Positions 52,231 to 61,719 of a stretch of DNA of 64,000 nt are shown piece by piece. The DNA is taken from contig CBDFHV010000015.1 in the NCBI GenBank assembly GCA_965247705.1, forward strand, positions 31,598 to 95,597, written 5' to 3'. The position numbers and the translations under genes are program-made. Under the pieces are notes generated by a model, which saw only the letters and a list, made by a program, of their open reading frames with translations, did no database searches and had not been told where the DNA came from. Numbering within the stretch: the first letter of the stretch is position 1; the number at the start of each line of letters is the position of its first letter. This stretch comes from CBDFHV01 sp965247705 (GTDB lineage Bacteria; Pseudomonadota; Alphaproteobacteria; Rhodospirillales; CAMCUA01).

Positions 52231-52343
52231 AGTTGAGATGTGCGGGAGGAAAGCATCCCACGGATGAGATTTCATCACGTGGCGTGGCGCGGGCCCATGG
52301 CCTTGTGGGGGGATCGGGGCAACATGTTGCCCGCCCCGGTCCG

Positions 52344-52487
52344 TCAGCCCATCAAAGTCATCACGGTCAGTTGGGCGAACCACAGGATCAGTGTCGAGAC
52401 GGCGATCACCGCTATCGGATCGAAGGTGTGTGCTTGGTTCATCGTCGTGGCCTCTGTCGGCGAGTAGGTATCCATGTTGGTCACCAT
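52344..52487 (-). CDS. Small single-helix membrane protein
   Basis: A frame of 47 codons from ATG 52487; internal starts at 52475 and 52442 would give 43 or 32 residues. The last part MNQAHTFDPIAVIAVSTL followed by ILWFAQLTVMTLMG is a good transmembrane helix with few charges. I do not recognise it. Support comes from the strong terminator 114 bp downstream on the same strand and from the lack of any other gene. It lies 77 bp after the stop of the acyl-CoA dehydrogenase frame, so it may be transcribed with that gene. Confidence 0.45.
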   Translation of the reverse strand: MVTNMDTYSPTEATTMNQAHTFDPIAVIAVSTLILWFAQLTVMTLMG

Positions 52488-52563
52488 CATGGACCACCGG
52501 CCGTGGTCGTTCTGTGAACCGCGCCACATTGCGAGAAATAAGTTTCCGCCCCGTCGGCGGCGG

Positions 52564-53745
52564 CTACCCGGTGAAGGCCTGAATCCCCGTCTGGGCACGA
52601 CCCAGGATGAGGGCATGGATGTCGTGGGTGCCCTCGTAGGTATTGACCGTCTCCAGGTTCATGAGGTGGCGGATGACGTGGAACTCGTCGACGATGCCGT
52701 TACCGCCGTGCATGTCCCGGGCCGCCCGCACGATGTCGAGGGCCTTGCCGCAGGCGTTGCGCTTGATCAGCGAGATATTCTCCGGCGCGCAGCGGCCCTC
52801 GTCCAAGAGGCGGCCGACCCTGAGCGCCGCCTGTAGCCCCAGCGCGATTTCCGTCTGCATGTCGGCCAGCTTCTTCTGGATCAACTGGTTGGCGGCCAGG
52901 GGGCGGCCGAATTGTTTGCGGTCGAGCACGTACTGCCGCGCCGCCTGCCAGCAGAACTCGGCGGCACCCATGACTCCCCAGGCGATGCCGTAGCGGGCCT
53001 TGTTGAGGCAGCCGAAGGGGCCGGCCAGGCCACGGGCGTCGGGCAGCAGGTTCTCGGCCGGCACGAAGACGTTGTCCATGACGACCTCGCCGGTGGGCGA
53101 GACGCGAAGCGAGAACTTGCCCTCGATCTTGGGCGTGCTCAGCCCCTCCATGCCCCGCTCCAGGATGAAGCCGCGAATGACGCCGTCCAGCTTGGCCCAG
53201 ACGATAAACACCTCCGCCTGGGGGGCGTTGGTGATCCACATCTTGGCGCCGGTCAGCCGATAGCCACCGTCCACCGCCTCGGCCCGGGTCCGCATGCCGC
53301 CGGGGTCCGAGCCGTGGTCCGGCTCGGTCAGCCCGAAGGCGCCGATCCATTCGCCGGTCGCCAGCTTGGGCAGGTATTTGCGGCGCTGATCCTCGGTGCC
53401 GTAGGCGTGGATCGGATGAATGACCAGGGAGGACTGGACGCTCATGGTGGAGCGATAGCCGGAATCCACCCGCTCCACCTCGCGGGCGGCCAAGCCATAA
53501 CACACGTGGCTGACCCCGGCGCCGCCATATTCGGGCGGGATCATCGCGCCGAGGAGCCCCAGTTCGCCCATCTCTTCGATTACCGCCCGGTCGAAACGTT
53601 CCGTCCGGTTGGCCTCCAGCACCCGGGGCATGAGCTTTTCCTGGGCAAAGTCGCGGGCCGTATCGCGGATCAGGCGCTCTGACTCGTCCAGTTGATCTTC
53701 CAGGTGAAAGGGATCGTCCCACTGGAAAGGGGCGTGCGATGCCAT
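52564..53745 (-). CDS. gcdH: Glutaryl-CoA dehydrogenase
   Basis: 393 residues from ATG 53745. It is an acyl-CoA dehydrogenase with the FAD-binding segments AFGLTEPDHGSDPGGMRTRAE and KMWITNAPQAEVFIVWAK. The C-terminal ETVNTYEGTHDIHALILGRAQTGIQAF carries the catalytic Glu in YEGTHDIHALILGR, the signature that separates GcdH from other family members. It oxidises and decarboxylates glutaryl-CoA to crotonyl-CoA in lysine and tryptophan breakdown, passing electrons to ETF. A divergent GGDEF/EAL gene lies 169 bp away. Confidence 0.95.
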   Translation of the reverse strand: MASHAPFQWDDPFHLEDQLDESERLIRDTARDFAQEKLMPRVLEANRTERFDRAVIEEMGELGLLGAMIPPEYGGAGVSHVCYGLAAREVERVDSGYRSTMSVQSSLVIHPIHAYGTEDQRRKYLPKLATGEWIGAFGLTEPDHGSDPGGMRTRAEAVDGGYRLTGAKMWITNAPQAEVFIVWAKLDGVIRGFILERGMEGLSTPKIEGKFSLRVSPTGEVVMDNVFVPAENLLPDARGLAGPFGCLNKARYGIAWGVMGAAEFCWQAARQYVLDRKQFGRPLAANQLIQKKLADMQTEIALGLQAALRVGRLLDEGRCAPENISLIKRNACGKALDIVRAARDMHGGNGIVDEFHVIRHLMNLETVNTYEGTHDIHALILGRAQTGIQAFTG

Positions 53746-53914
53746 GGGGAGGTTCCTCTTATCGGGCGGCGGTTGGCCGTCGGGCGGTTGCCTTGCGGGG
53801 TACTTGGCGGGGTATATAGCGCCGAACCCCATGGGGACAACCGGTGTGGCCCTGTCGATCGCGGGCGTGCGCGGCGTCACCGACGACGGGGTTCGTTCGT
53901 GGTAGGGTTTCCAC

Positions 53915-56173
53915 ATGTCGCGGTTGGTTGATCCGGGCGGAGTTCGGCCATTGAGTGAGGCAAGGGTAGTGGAGTTGCTGCGCGCCTGGTTCGGCGGCAT
54001 GCTGGGCGTGCGCTTCGCGCTGGTGGTGTTCCTGAGCATCGCCGCCGTCGAAGCGGCCATCCTCATCCCGTCGGTCCGCAATTACGAACGCGATTTGCTG
54101 GCGCGCCTGGAGCACGCGGGCCGCGCCGGCGTGATGGCCGCCTTCCGCACCCAGTCCCACGCCGACGAACGCAGCCTGCTGATCTACGCGAAGGTCATCC
54201 TCGGCGCCACGGACCTCAGTGGCGGCGCCCTTTATCGGGCCGACGGCACCCTCATCGGCACCTTCGGGGAAACGCCCGTGCTGACGCCGGCCATGGTGGC
54301 GGCGGGCGAGGCGCCGCGGCGACGCAGCGCGGACGGAGACCGGCTGGAGGTACTGTGGCCCCACGCCGACAACCGACTCCCCATGACCGTCGTCGGCCGA
54401 CTGGACGCCACTTTCATCGGCCCGGAGCTGACCGCCTTCGTGTGGCGAATCGCCGGGTTGGTGCTGCTGCTTTCGGTGGTCGTGTGCACAGCGACCATGC
54501 TGGTCTTCCGTCACCTGGTCGGCCGCCCGATCGGCGAGCTGCATCGGCGCCTGGACGCCGCCCGGGACGATCCCGCCAACCCGTCGGCCCATGTCCTCGA
54601 GACCCGGCGCCGGGACGAACTGGGCCAGGTGAGCGAAGCCTTCAACGGCATGATCCGGCGTATCGGCGACGACATCGTCGAACAGCAGGAGGCACGCCGG
54701 GCCCTGAAGGAGGCCAACGACCAGCTGGAAGCCCGGGTGGCGGATCGCACCAAGGAACTGGTGACCTCCAACGAATCCCTGCGCCACGAGGTCGCCGAGC
54801 GGCAGCGGGCCGAGGATGCCCTGCGCCACGATGCCTTCCATGATCGCCTGACCGGCCTGCCGAACCGGGATCTGCTGATCGACCGGACGAACCACGCCAT
54901 TCGCGCCGCCCGGCGCGAACGAACCCGAACATTCGCATTGTTGCTGGTGAACCTGGACCGCTTCAAGGTGGTCAACGACAGCCTCGGCCATCTGGCCGGG
55001 GACGAGCTGCTGCTGGCGGTGGCCGAGCGGATCACCGCCACGGTCCGCCCCGGCGATAGCGTGGCCCGGGTGGGCGCCGACGAATTCGCCATCCTGGTCG
55101 CCGACCTGACGCGGCCGGAAGACGTGGCGGCTTGCGGGCGGCGCATCCGGGAGAGCCTGGCGCCCCCCTTCATGATTGAGGCCCAGGAGATCTTCTGCAC
55201 CGTCAGCATCGGCGTCGCCGTCGGCTCCATGGGCTATATCCGTGCCGACAGCATGATTCAGGACGCGGCCCTGGCCCTGCACGAAGCCAAGACCGCGGGC
55301 AAGGACCGGTTCAAGGTCTTCGACCCCTCCATGCGCACCGGCGCGACGGGCCTGTTGCGGGTGGAATCCGACCTCCGGCGCGCCATCGAACAGGGCGATC
55401 AACTGGTCCTCCATTATCAGCCCATCGTCGATCTCGAAACCGGCCTGGTCGCCGGGTTCGAGGCCCTGGTCCGCTGGCGTCACCCGGAACGGGGCCTGCT
55501 GGCACCGGGAGAATTCATCTCCCTGTCGGAAGACACCGGGCTGATCGTTCCCCTCGGCCGCTGGATCCTGCTGGAATCCGCCCGCCAGGCCGCCGCCTGG
55601 CGGCGGCAGATGCAGACGCCCGTCTACATCAGCGTCAACGTCTCCAGCCGGCAACTGTCGGAGGGCGTGATGACCGAGGACGTCAGCCGGGCCATCGCCC
55701 AGGATGGCGTTACCCCCGACATGCTTCGCCTGGAGGTCACCGAATCCCTGTTGATGGACAATCCGGTCCTGGCCGGCAAAATGCTGCAGGAAATCCGCGA
55801 CATGGACGTTAAGCTCTGCATTGACGACTTCGGGACCGGCTACTCCAGCCTCGGCTACCTGCGCCGCTTTCCCTTCGACGTGCTCAAGATCGACCGCAGC
55901 TTCATCACCACCATCACCGAGGGCCGGGAAAGCCGCGAGATCGTCGGTACGGTCATCGAACTGGGTCGGGTTCTCGGCAAGCAGGTGGTGGCGGAAGGGG
56001 CGGAGACCGAGGAAGAGGTGCGCATTCTTCGCGACCTTCGCTGCGCCATGTGTCAGGGCTTCTTCTTCGCTCCCGGTCTCGAAGCCCGCGAGGCGGCGTC
56101 CCTGATGGACGCGCCTCCCTGGTCCTGGCGCCCACGGTCGGCCGCCGTGCGGCCACGGATGGTCTCGCCCTGA
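53915..56173 (+). CDS. Membrane c-di-GMP protein: HAMP, degenerate GGDEF, intact EAL
   Basis: 752 residues. Two membrane helices (GVRFALVVFLSIAAVEAAILI; IAGLVLLLSVVVCTATMLVF) bracket a periplasmic sensor of about 120 residues. A HAMP domain and coiled-coil follow (~195-290). The GGDEF domain has GADEF instead of GGDEF, with RPGD as a normal I-site five residues before. The EAL domain keeps its key residues: EALVRW, NVSSRQL, EVTES, DDFGTGYSS, KIDRSF, EGAET and QGFFF. I predict a c-di-GMP phosphodiesterase whose GGDEF domain may be inactive as a cyclase and act as a GTP or c-di-GMP sensor. The start codon may also be a later one. Confidence 0.92.
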   Translation: MSRLVDPGGVRPLSEARVVELLRAWFGGMLGVRFALVVFLSIAAVEAAILIPSVRNYERDLLARLEHAGRAGVMAAFRTQSHADERSLLIYAKVILGATDLSGGALYRADGTLIGTFGETPVLTPAMVAAGEAPRRRSADGDRLEVLWPHADNRLPMTVVGRLDATFIGPELTAFVWRIAGLVLLLSVVVCTATMLVFRHLVGRPIGELHRRLDAARDDPANPSAHVLETRRRDELGQVSEAFNGMIRRIGDDIVEQQEARRALKEANDQLEARVADRTKELVTSNESLRHEVAERQRAEDALRHDAFHDRLTGLPNRDLLIDRTNHAIRAARRERTRTFALLLVNLDRFKVVNDSLGHLAGDELLLAVAERITATVRPGDSVARVGADEFAILVADLTRPEDVAACGRRIRESLAPPFMIEAQEIFCTVSIGVAVGSMGYIRADSMIQDAALALHEAKTAGKDRFKVFDPSMRTGATGLLRVESDLRRAIEQGDQLVLHYQPIVDLETGLVAGFEALVRWRHPERGLLAPGEFISLSEDTGLIVPLGRWILLESARQAAAWRRQMQTPVYISVNVSSRQLSEGVMTEDVSRAIAQDGVTPDMLRLEVTESLLMDNPVLAGKMLQEIRDMDVKLCIDDFGTGYSSLGYLRRFPFDVLKIDRSFITTITEGRESREIVGTVIELGRVLGKQVVAEGAETEEEVRILRDLRCAMCQGFFFAPGLEAREAASLMDAPPWSWRPRSAAVRPRMVSP

Positions 56174-56240
56174 CACCGGGCCGGTGCCGGACCTTGGACA
56201 GCGTCACGCTCACCGATCGGAAACGAAAGGAATCCCTGGT

Positions 56241-56747
56241 GTGAAACCCCAATGCGCGACGTCGCTATCGCTGTCTCTTCGCCCCTTGGGCCGCGCCTGG
56301 CGGGGTTTGGCGCTGGGACTGCTTTTCGCCGCCCCGGGCGCGGCCGAGGAAATCGGCAGCGTCGACACGGTCTTCAAGCTGCTGGGCCCGGACCACAAGA
56401 TCGTCGTCGAGGCGTTCGACGATCCGGACGTCGCCGGGGTCGCCTGTCACCTCAGCCGGGCCAAGAAGGGCGGTATCACCGGCGCCGTCGGCCTCGCCGA
56501 GGACCCTTCGGATGCCTCAATCGCTTGCCGGCAGGTGGGTCCGATCACCATCGCCCATCCCCTGGAGCAGGGCGAAGAGGTGTTCACCAAAAGGACTTCG
56601 GTGGTGTTCAAGAAGTTGCACGTGGTGCGCTTCCTCGACGAGAAGCGAAACGTGCTGATCAATCTGATCTACAGCGACAAGCTGATCGAAGGCAGCCCGA
56701 AAAACAGCCTTTCCACCGTACCCATCAGGCCGTGGCCCGAGGGATAG
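56241..56747 (+). CDS. creA: CreA family periplasmic protein
   Basis: 168 residues from a GTG at 56241 with AAAGGAA upstream. A signal peptide ends near LLFAAPGAAEE (residue ~36). The mature part matches CreA: EIGSVDTVFKLLGPDHKIVVEAFDDPDVAGVACHLSRAKKGGITGAVGLAEDPSDASIACRQVGPI split by cysteines, then TSVVFKKLHVVRFLDEKRNVLINLIYSDKLIEGSPKNS. The function of CreA is unknown. It stands between the EAL protein and a tiny membrane ORF on the opposite strand. Confidence 0.92.
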   Translation: MKPQCATSLSLSLRPLGRAWRGLALGLLFAAPGAAEEIGSVDTVFKLLGPDHKIVVEAFDDPDVAGVACHLSRAKKGGITGAVGLAEDPSDASIACRQVGPITIAHPLEQGEEVFTKRTSVVFKKLHVVRFLDEKRNVLINLIYSDKLIEGSPKNSLSTVPIRPWPEG

Positions 56748-56766
56748 GGGGCTTTCGCTTCGAGGG

Positions 56767-56865
56767 TTAACCGTCGTTGCGGGGCGCGCTGGGCGGGCGT
56801 TCGAACAGGGTGTAGGCAAGGACGGCGACAAACACGAGCGAAACGATCAAAGCTGCCAAAATCAT
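56767..56865 (-). CDS. Very small single-helix membrane protein, 32 residues
   Basis: The frame from ATG 56865 to TAA 56767 encodes MILAALIVSLVFVAVLAY, then TLFERPPSAPRNDG: one hydrophobic helix with a short charged tail, like KdpF-type accessory peptides in shape. A perfect AGGAGG lies 2 nt before the ATG, which is too close. A TTG two codons later would have ideal spacing, so the true start may be that TTG. Neighbours are not kdp genes. I do not recognise it. Confidence 0.6.
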   Translation of the reverse strand: MILAALIVSLVFVAVLAYTLFERPPSAPRNDG

Positions 56866-57038
56866 ATCCTCCTGAATTCGTTCTTGACCTTGAAGGCCAC
56901 CCTAGGCGGCGGCGCGAAACCGCGCAGTGACGGGTGTCACAAGCCCTCGGGCGCCAAGACGGCTTGTGTTTGTCACGGGTTCGTGGCAGTCGTTGGACAT
57001 TATTGAGGCCATATGGTGGCGCCCAGCGGGGCGGGGAG

Positions 57039-57536
57039 ATGTCGATGGAAATGGACGGCAGCTTTAGCAAGCTGACGCCGGGGGAGCGGAAAGCCCTTCT
57101 CGCGGCTGGCGCCCCCAACAGCTATGGGGTGGGCCAGCCGATCCTTACCCAAGGCGGCACCCGCGAACGCACCATGTTCGTGGTGACCCGGGGCGGCGTT
57201 CGAATCGAGCGGGAGCTTCGCGTCCGTGCCAGCTACCGCATGCAACAGGGGTCGAAACGGGTCGAGCGGCACCGGGACCCGAACGACGCGGACCGCACCC
57301 ATCTGGTCCTCCAGCGATTGGGACCGGGCGAGATTTTTGGCGAGATGTCCTTCCTGGTGCAGGCCACGGCCACCACCCGCGTGGTGGCCGAGGAAGACTC
57401 GGAAGTTGTGCACATCGGACCCGACGCGGTGCAGCGCATGATGGCCGCCGACCCCACCTTCGCCGGGCGGTTCTATCATTCTCTCGCCGTCACTCTCACC
57501 CACCGGATCCGTCAGACCAACAAGCTGGTGGTGTGA
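57039..57536 (+). CDS. Cyclic nucleotide-binding domain protein (CRP-like, no HTH)
   Basis: 165 residues from ATG 57039; the ATG at 57045 has better spacing to GGGGAG. The cNMP-binding fold is visible: FSKLTPGERKALLAAGAPNSYGVGQPILTQGG, then VTRGGVRIERELRV, LGPGEIFGEMSFLVQATATTRVVAEEDSEVVHI (phosphate-binding cassette). A Lys/Arg/Asp-rich insert lies at residues ~66-86. There is no C-terminal DNA-binding domain, so it is probably a stand-alone sensor or a partner subunit rather than a transcription factor. Confidence 0.88.
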   Translation: MSMEMDGSFSKLTPGERKALLAAGAPNSYGVGQPILTQGGTRERTMFVVTRGGVRIERELRVRASYRMQQGSKRVERHRDPNDADRTHLVLQRLGPGEIFGEMSFLVQATATTRVVAEEDSEVVHIGPDAVQRMMAADPTFAGRFYHSLAVTLTHRIRQTNKLVV

Positions 57537-57664
57537 CTCGGGCGTGGGCCCGTAGCGAGCTCCCTTCCCGTACCTCCCCGACAGCTATTGCCTTGTCGGT
57601 CGCCGTGGAATGACGGGCCGACCAAGCGCGGCCTGATGAGACCCGCCGCAAGTCGGAACCTTCC

Positions 57665-58960
57665 ATGGCAAGCGCGCACGACCCGGATCCACCAGCCCCT
57701 TCAGAGTCCGCCCCATCGACCGGTTTATTGCCTTGGATCGTGTGTGGGCTTGGCGGGCTGTTTTTCGGTTTCGGCTACTTCCAGCGGGTTGCGCCAAGCG
57801 CCATGATCCCGGAGCTGATGCGGGATTTTGGCGCCAGTGCCGCGGCTCTGGGCAACCTGGCGGCGCTTTATTTCTACGCCTACGCACTCCTCGAGGTTCC
57901 CGGCGGCGTGATGCTGGACCGCTTCGGTCCGCGCCGGTGCCTGGCCGGAGCCATCACCGTCTGTGCGCTGGGTACCCTCTTGTTCTCGATTGCCGGCGGC
58001 ATCGCCTGGGCCTACGCGGGGCGCGTGCTGATCGGGGCCGGTGCCGGCTTCGCCTGGATTGGCGCCGCCAAGCTGGCATCCATGTGGTTCCCGCCACGGC
58101 GATTCGCCCTGGTCACCGGGGTGTGCTCGCTGCTGGGGATGGTGGGCGCCGTCGGCGCCCAGGCCCCCCTTGCCGCCCTTGTGGAGGTGAGCGGCTGGCG
58201 TGCGGCCCTGATCGGCAGCGCCGGGGCCGGGGGCCTGTTGGCGGCGGCCATCTGGTTGGTGGCGCGCGACGACGTGGCGCCGCAACGGACGGCACGGGCG
58301 GCGGGCGGCGTGCTGCGGGGCCTGGGCCGGGTCCTGGCAAGCTCGCAAGTCTGGGTGACCGCCTGCGGGGGCGCCTTGCTGGTGCCGAACGTGTCCGCCT
58401 TCGCCAGCCTGTGGGGGGTCCCCTACATGATGCAGGCCCACGACGTGGAACGGCCGGCGGCGGCGGCCGCGACGTCCCTCGTCCTGATCGGTTTCGGCGG
58501 TGGCTCGCCCCTGATCGGCTGGTGGTCCGACCGCATTGGACGCCGCAGGCCGCCCATGCTGACCTGCGGTTCGGCGGCGCTGGCCTCCATGGCGATGCTT
58601 GTTTACGTCCCGGGGCTTCCGTTGACCGCGGTCTACGTCCTGTGCCTGACCTGTGGCCTTGGGTCGAGCGCCTACTTTCTGGCCTACGCGACCAGCCGCG
58701 AGCACGGGCCGAACGACGCGGTGGGGGCGACGTTGGGTGTCGTCAACATGACCTACATGCTTGTCGGCGCGGCTTTCCAACCCTTGATCGGCTGGCTCCT
58801 GGATATTGGCTGGGATGGGCGATTGGAAGCCGGCGCCAGGGTTTATTCGGTGGCGGTCTACCAGATGGCGTTTCTCTCGCTCATCGCGTCCCAGTGTCTC
58901 GCCCTCGTTGCCATGCTCTGCATCCGCGAGACGCACTGCCGCCCGTCGGGCGAGCGCTAG
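57665..58960 (+). CDS. Major facilitator superfamily transporter
   Basis: 431 residues with 12 predicted membrane helices. The MFS signature between helices 2 and 3 is GGVMLDRFGPRRCLAG, and its repeat is GWWSDRIGRRRPPML. FFGFGYFQRVAPSAMIPELMRDFGASAAALGNLAALYFYAYALLEVP split over helix 1-2 resembles the ACS/hexuronate-like and OFA groups. The substrate is unknown. It stands alone. Confidence 0.92.
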   Translation: MASAHDPDPPAPSESAPSTGLLPWIVCGLGGLFFGFGYFQRVAPSAMIPELMRDFGASAAALGNLAALYFYAYALLEVPGGVMLDRFGPRRCLAGAITVCALGTLLFSIAGGIAWAYAGRVLIGAGAGFAWIGAAKLASMWFPPRRFALVTGVCSLLGMVGAVGAQAPLAALVEVSGWRAALIGSAGAGGLLAAAIWLVARDDVAPQRTARAAGGVLRGLGRVLASSQVWVTACGGALLVPNVSAFASLWGVPYMMQAHDVERPAAAAATSLVLIGFGGGSPLIGWWSDRIGRRRPPMLTCGSAALASMAMLVYVPGLPLTAVYVLCLTCGLGSSAYFLAYATSREHGPNDAVGATLGVVNMTYMLVGAAFQPLIGWLLDIGWDGRLEAGARVYSVAVYQMAFLSLIASQCLALVAMLCIRETHCRPSGER

Positions 58961-59327
58961 CCGTCGCCGGGCGAGGTGCGGGTCGGGCCTTGGCCGAGGT
59001 CGTGGTTTGACTCCGGTGGGTGGCCAAAGAGGCGCACCCCCACCGTGTCGCTCCTCCGTGGAGGGAACCGATTGGGGCCATGCTTGACCAGGTCCGTCGC
59101 GGGTTGTAGGCGGTCGTAGTGAAGCCAGGTGTCAGCTCAGTGGGCTATTCCGGCCGTTCGTGGGGGCGTTCCAATCTGGCGCTCTTAGCTATGAGTAGTC
59201 ATTCAGAACTCGTCCCTCGCGTCCGAAGCGGGCACCTCACAGAAGCGGCCTTTTCACAGACGTCGGCATCTTCAAGCAAGCTACTTTCGAGAACGCCCTC
59301 GCTGACGATTGCAAAGCGTACGAGATA
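58961..59327. other. Gap with no supported gene
   Basis: 367 bp between convergent genes. A + strand frame near 59240-59440 reads like a protein for a stretch but overlaps the better-supported minus-strand gene and lacks a start and context. No hairpin or repeat stands out. Confidence 0.4.
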
Positions 59328-60196
59328 CTACGTCGCGGCACCCAAGTCGCCCGCGTTTTGAACGCGGATTTGGCGCTTCAACGCATCGAGCAATGTGTCC
59401 TGCTCAACAACAAGACGCCATTCCTGGCCCTGGCAGCGCTCTAGCCAGTCGATCATGACTACGTTCATCGCTGCCAGTCGCGGCCGGCCCACTGGATCGG
59501 CCGCCCGGAACTGTGCAAGGATGCCATCGGCCAACGCGGCGTTCACGACCGGCCGCTCGCGGGTGAGGTGGCACCACTCCCTTAAGCCAGCCCAAAGGCC
59601 TGGCTGCATCGGCTGGATGCCGTCATTAAGTGGACCGAGCGGTAAAACCTCCGAAGCCTTGGACACTGGCTGACAGCCCATCGGCCGCATGTCCATTCCA
59701 TCGCAGCCCAGAAGCCGGGCTGCGCTCAGCAGTTGCAGCCATTCCGCTATCTGGCGTGGCGAATGGCCCTTTGCGGGCTGGTCCACGAGAACCCGCCGCC
59801 ATCGGTCGGGATTGCAGAAATGCTGTCCGAGCCAGTCTCGCTCGCCCATGGCGACAGACCGCACCGCCCCGGCGAGCGCGCCGACCGTGGCGTGAGGCGA
59901 ACTGTATTGTGCAGCCAGCCAGTCGGGCGGGAGGTGCTGAGCGAAGAATTCCTCAACTTCACCGGGGCTACAGCGGTGTGGCGACGTCAGGATGAACGTA
60001 AGATGGATGATCGTGACACCCGGTGACGGAAAATCCTCTGCGCGAGCGATCCGAATGATTGCCTCTGCAATGGGACAGACCAGATCGCCACGGCCGGCAC
60101 CATAGCAAAACGAAGCGAAGCCCCTGAACCAGTCGGGTCGACCGAGGTGGGCATTTGCCCATCGCCGCGACCAGGCCTCTGTGTCTATCGTGGGGG
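59328..60196 (-). pseudogene. C-terminal domain of the broken nuclease-STAND protein
   Basis: About 287 residues that continue the preceding fragment after a one-base shift in the 5-G run at 60191-60195 (C5 on the coding strand). With one more C the sequence joins as FTQIPPTIDTEAWSRRWANAHL. Visible parts are PDWFRGFASFCYGAGRGDLVCPIAEAIIRIARAE, ADPVGRPRLAAMNVVMIDWLERC and the end QNAGDLGAAT. I do not recognise the domain. By position it would be the sensor or effector-regulating end of a STAND protein. Confidence 0.7.
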
Positions 60197-61653
60197 AATT
60201 TGAGTAAACGCTTTGTCCTGTCTGCAAAGGGCAACAATCTTTCCGGGACCATCGAGAATGCAGCGATTGACCATGGCTGGAAGCAGGTGATCGGACACGA
60301 GAGCGTCGCGAAGGCCATTCGCCACCTTGGGTATCGCGGTGTCCGCGTAGGTGAGGAACGACGCGAGATGGTCCAGCGGCGTCTCCAAAGCCTGCCTGAC
60401 CCGCGCGTCGGGGTCCTTCGAAAGCCCGTCATGGATGGCCTTCGCAACCGCGGGCATCACCGTGTCCGCGTAGGTGAGGAACGACCGGAGCTGTTCAAGC
60501 GGCGTCGCCAAAGCCTGCCTGACCAGCGCGTCGGGGTCCTTCGCAAGCCCGTCACGGATGGCCTTCGCAACCGCGGGCATCGCCGTGTCCGCATAGGTGA
60601 GGAACGACGGGAGCTGTTCCAGCGGCGTCGCCAAAGCCTGCCTGACCAGCGCGTCACGACTCTCCGATTGGGCCAACCAAGCTGTAACCCTCGCTGAGAT
60701 TTCCTCTGCGGTAATCAGTTGCAGCTCCTGGGTTGCGATGAGTGCCTCACGCCACCACGCAACGCGAGCGCCATTCAAAGGCCATTCCGAATTGCGCCAA
60801 AGTGCTTTGAGCAGGGCGACCGCTTCGGTGACTTCACTGTTCTTCCGGAGCCTCAACGCAGTCGCGATGCTGGCAAATGGATGATCCTTAAGAACGCGCA
60901 TGCGGTCATCCCGCGACGCCTCCGTGCGGCCGGCTGCGTCGCGGAGCAACGCACCGAGGCCCGGGTGTGCAAGGCGGTAGAGCTTGTAGGCACCCCTGAA
61001 GCCCCGGCTCTCGACCCATACCAGCCCATGCCGAATACATGCCTTGAGCGCGTCGCCGGCGAAACCCTCGACTGGCACAAGCCCCTCGACCGTAGCAACC
61101 GCCGCAAGGTCCAGAAGCGCCGACTGCTCGGGGGCCAACTCCGGGTCGGTCAAATAGCGACGGCGAACGAACGCACGGGCATCTGCGGCTTCGAGGGCAG
61201 CGGCCTCGCCACCCCGGTCGAGAAGACCGAGCACGGCTGCACTGAAAACAACGAGGTCGCCGCCGAATAGCTCGTGCCATCGGGCAAGAACTTCCGGCTG
61301 CACTGGAGGCGATTCGCCACCAGTCCGCGCCCGAAAGTGGCGCCGGTAAACTCCTTCAAGATCCACCGCCTCGATGATGAGATCGAAGCACGGCAGCGGG
61401 ATCGTTTCGAGTTCGGGCTCATCGTCCCAAACCTCCGCCTTGGTGCGAATGCGACGCGTCAGGATCAAGAGTTCCGATCCGCCCCCAAGAGTTTCCCACT
61501 GCTCGAATAATCGAACCGCCGCGCCGGGATCGAGATGGGCATTGTCAATTACAAAGAGCACACCACGATCAGCGATTGCTGTGAACGCCTCGCCAGCTCG
61601 TTCTACCAAGGTCGGATCGGCCGCCGTCTCGGTGAGGTCAAGATAGTAGGTGG
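60185..61653 (-). pseudogene. Central STAND/NB-ARC NTPase region with 41-residue repeats
   Basis: About 489 residues, entered from the IS junction as TYYLDLTETAADPTLVERAGEAF. Walker B is GVLFVIDNAHL and the following SELLILTRRI is the NB-ARC sensor-type motif (TTR). A winged-helix-like region follows (LLDLAAVATVEGLVPVEGFAGDALKACIRHGLVWVES). The C-terminal part has three 41-residue repeats, each beginning D-A-(L/R)-V-R-Q-A-L. The fragment ends by frameshift at 60185. The Walker A motif lies on the other side of the IS (63069-63330), which shows both belong to one gene. Confidence 0.85.
60287..60655 (-). repeat. Three tandem 123-bp coding repeats
   Basis: Units at 60655-60533, 60532-60410 and 60409-60287 each encode 41 residues with the pattern VRQALATPLEQLPSFLTYAD, then TAMPAVAKAIRDGLAKDP. 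Units 1 and 2 differ at only a few residues; unit 3 is more diverged. The predicted helix pairs resemble HEAT-type repeats. Confidence 0.95.
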
Positions 61654-61719
61654 TGAGTCGGACCCGATTTCCTTGGACACAGAATTGGCTTAATCGAAGT
61701 GTCCAAGGAGGACCGGAAC

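Noticed and set aside
59240..59442. A + strand frame reading TDVGIFKQATFENALADD
   Set aside because: It has no clear start, overlaps the minus-strand STAND C-terminal fragment and ends abruptly; coding potential is ambiguous.
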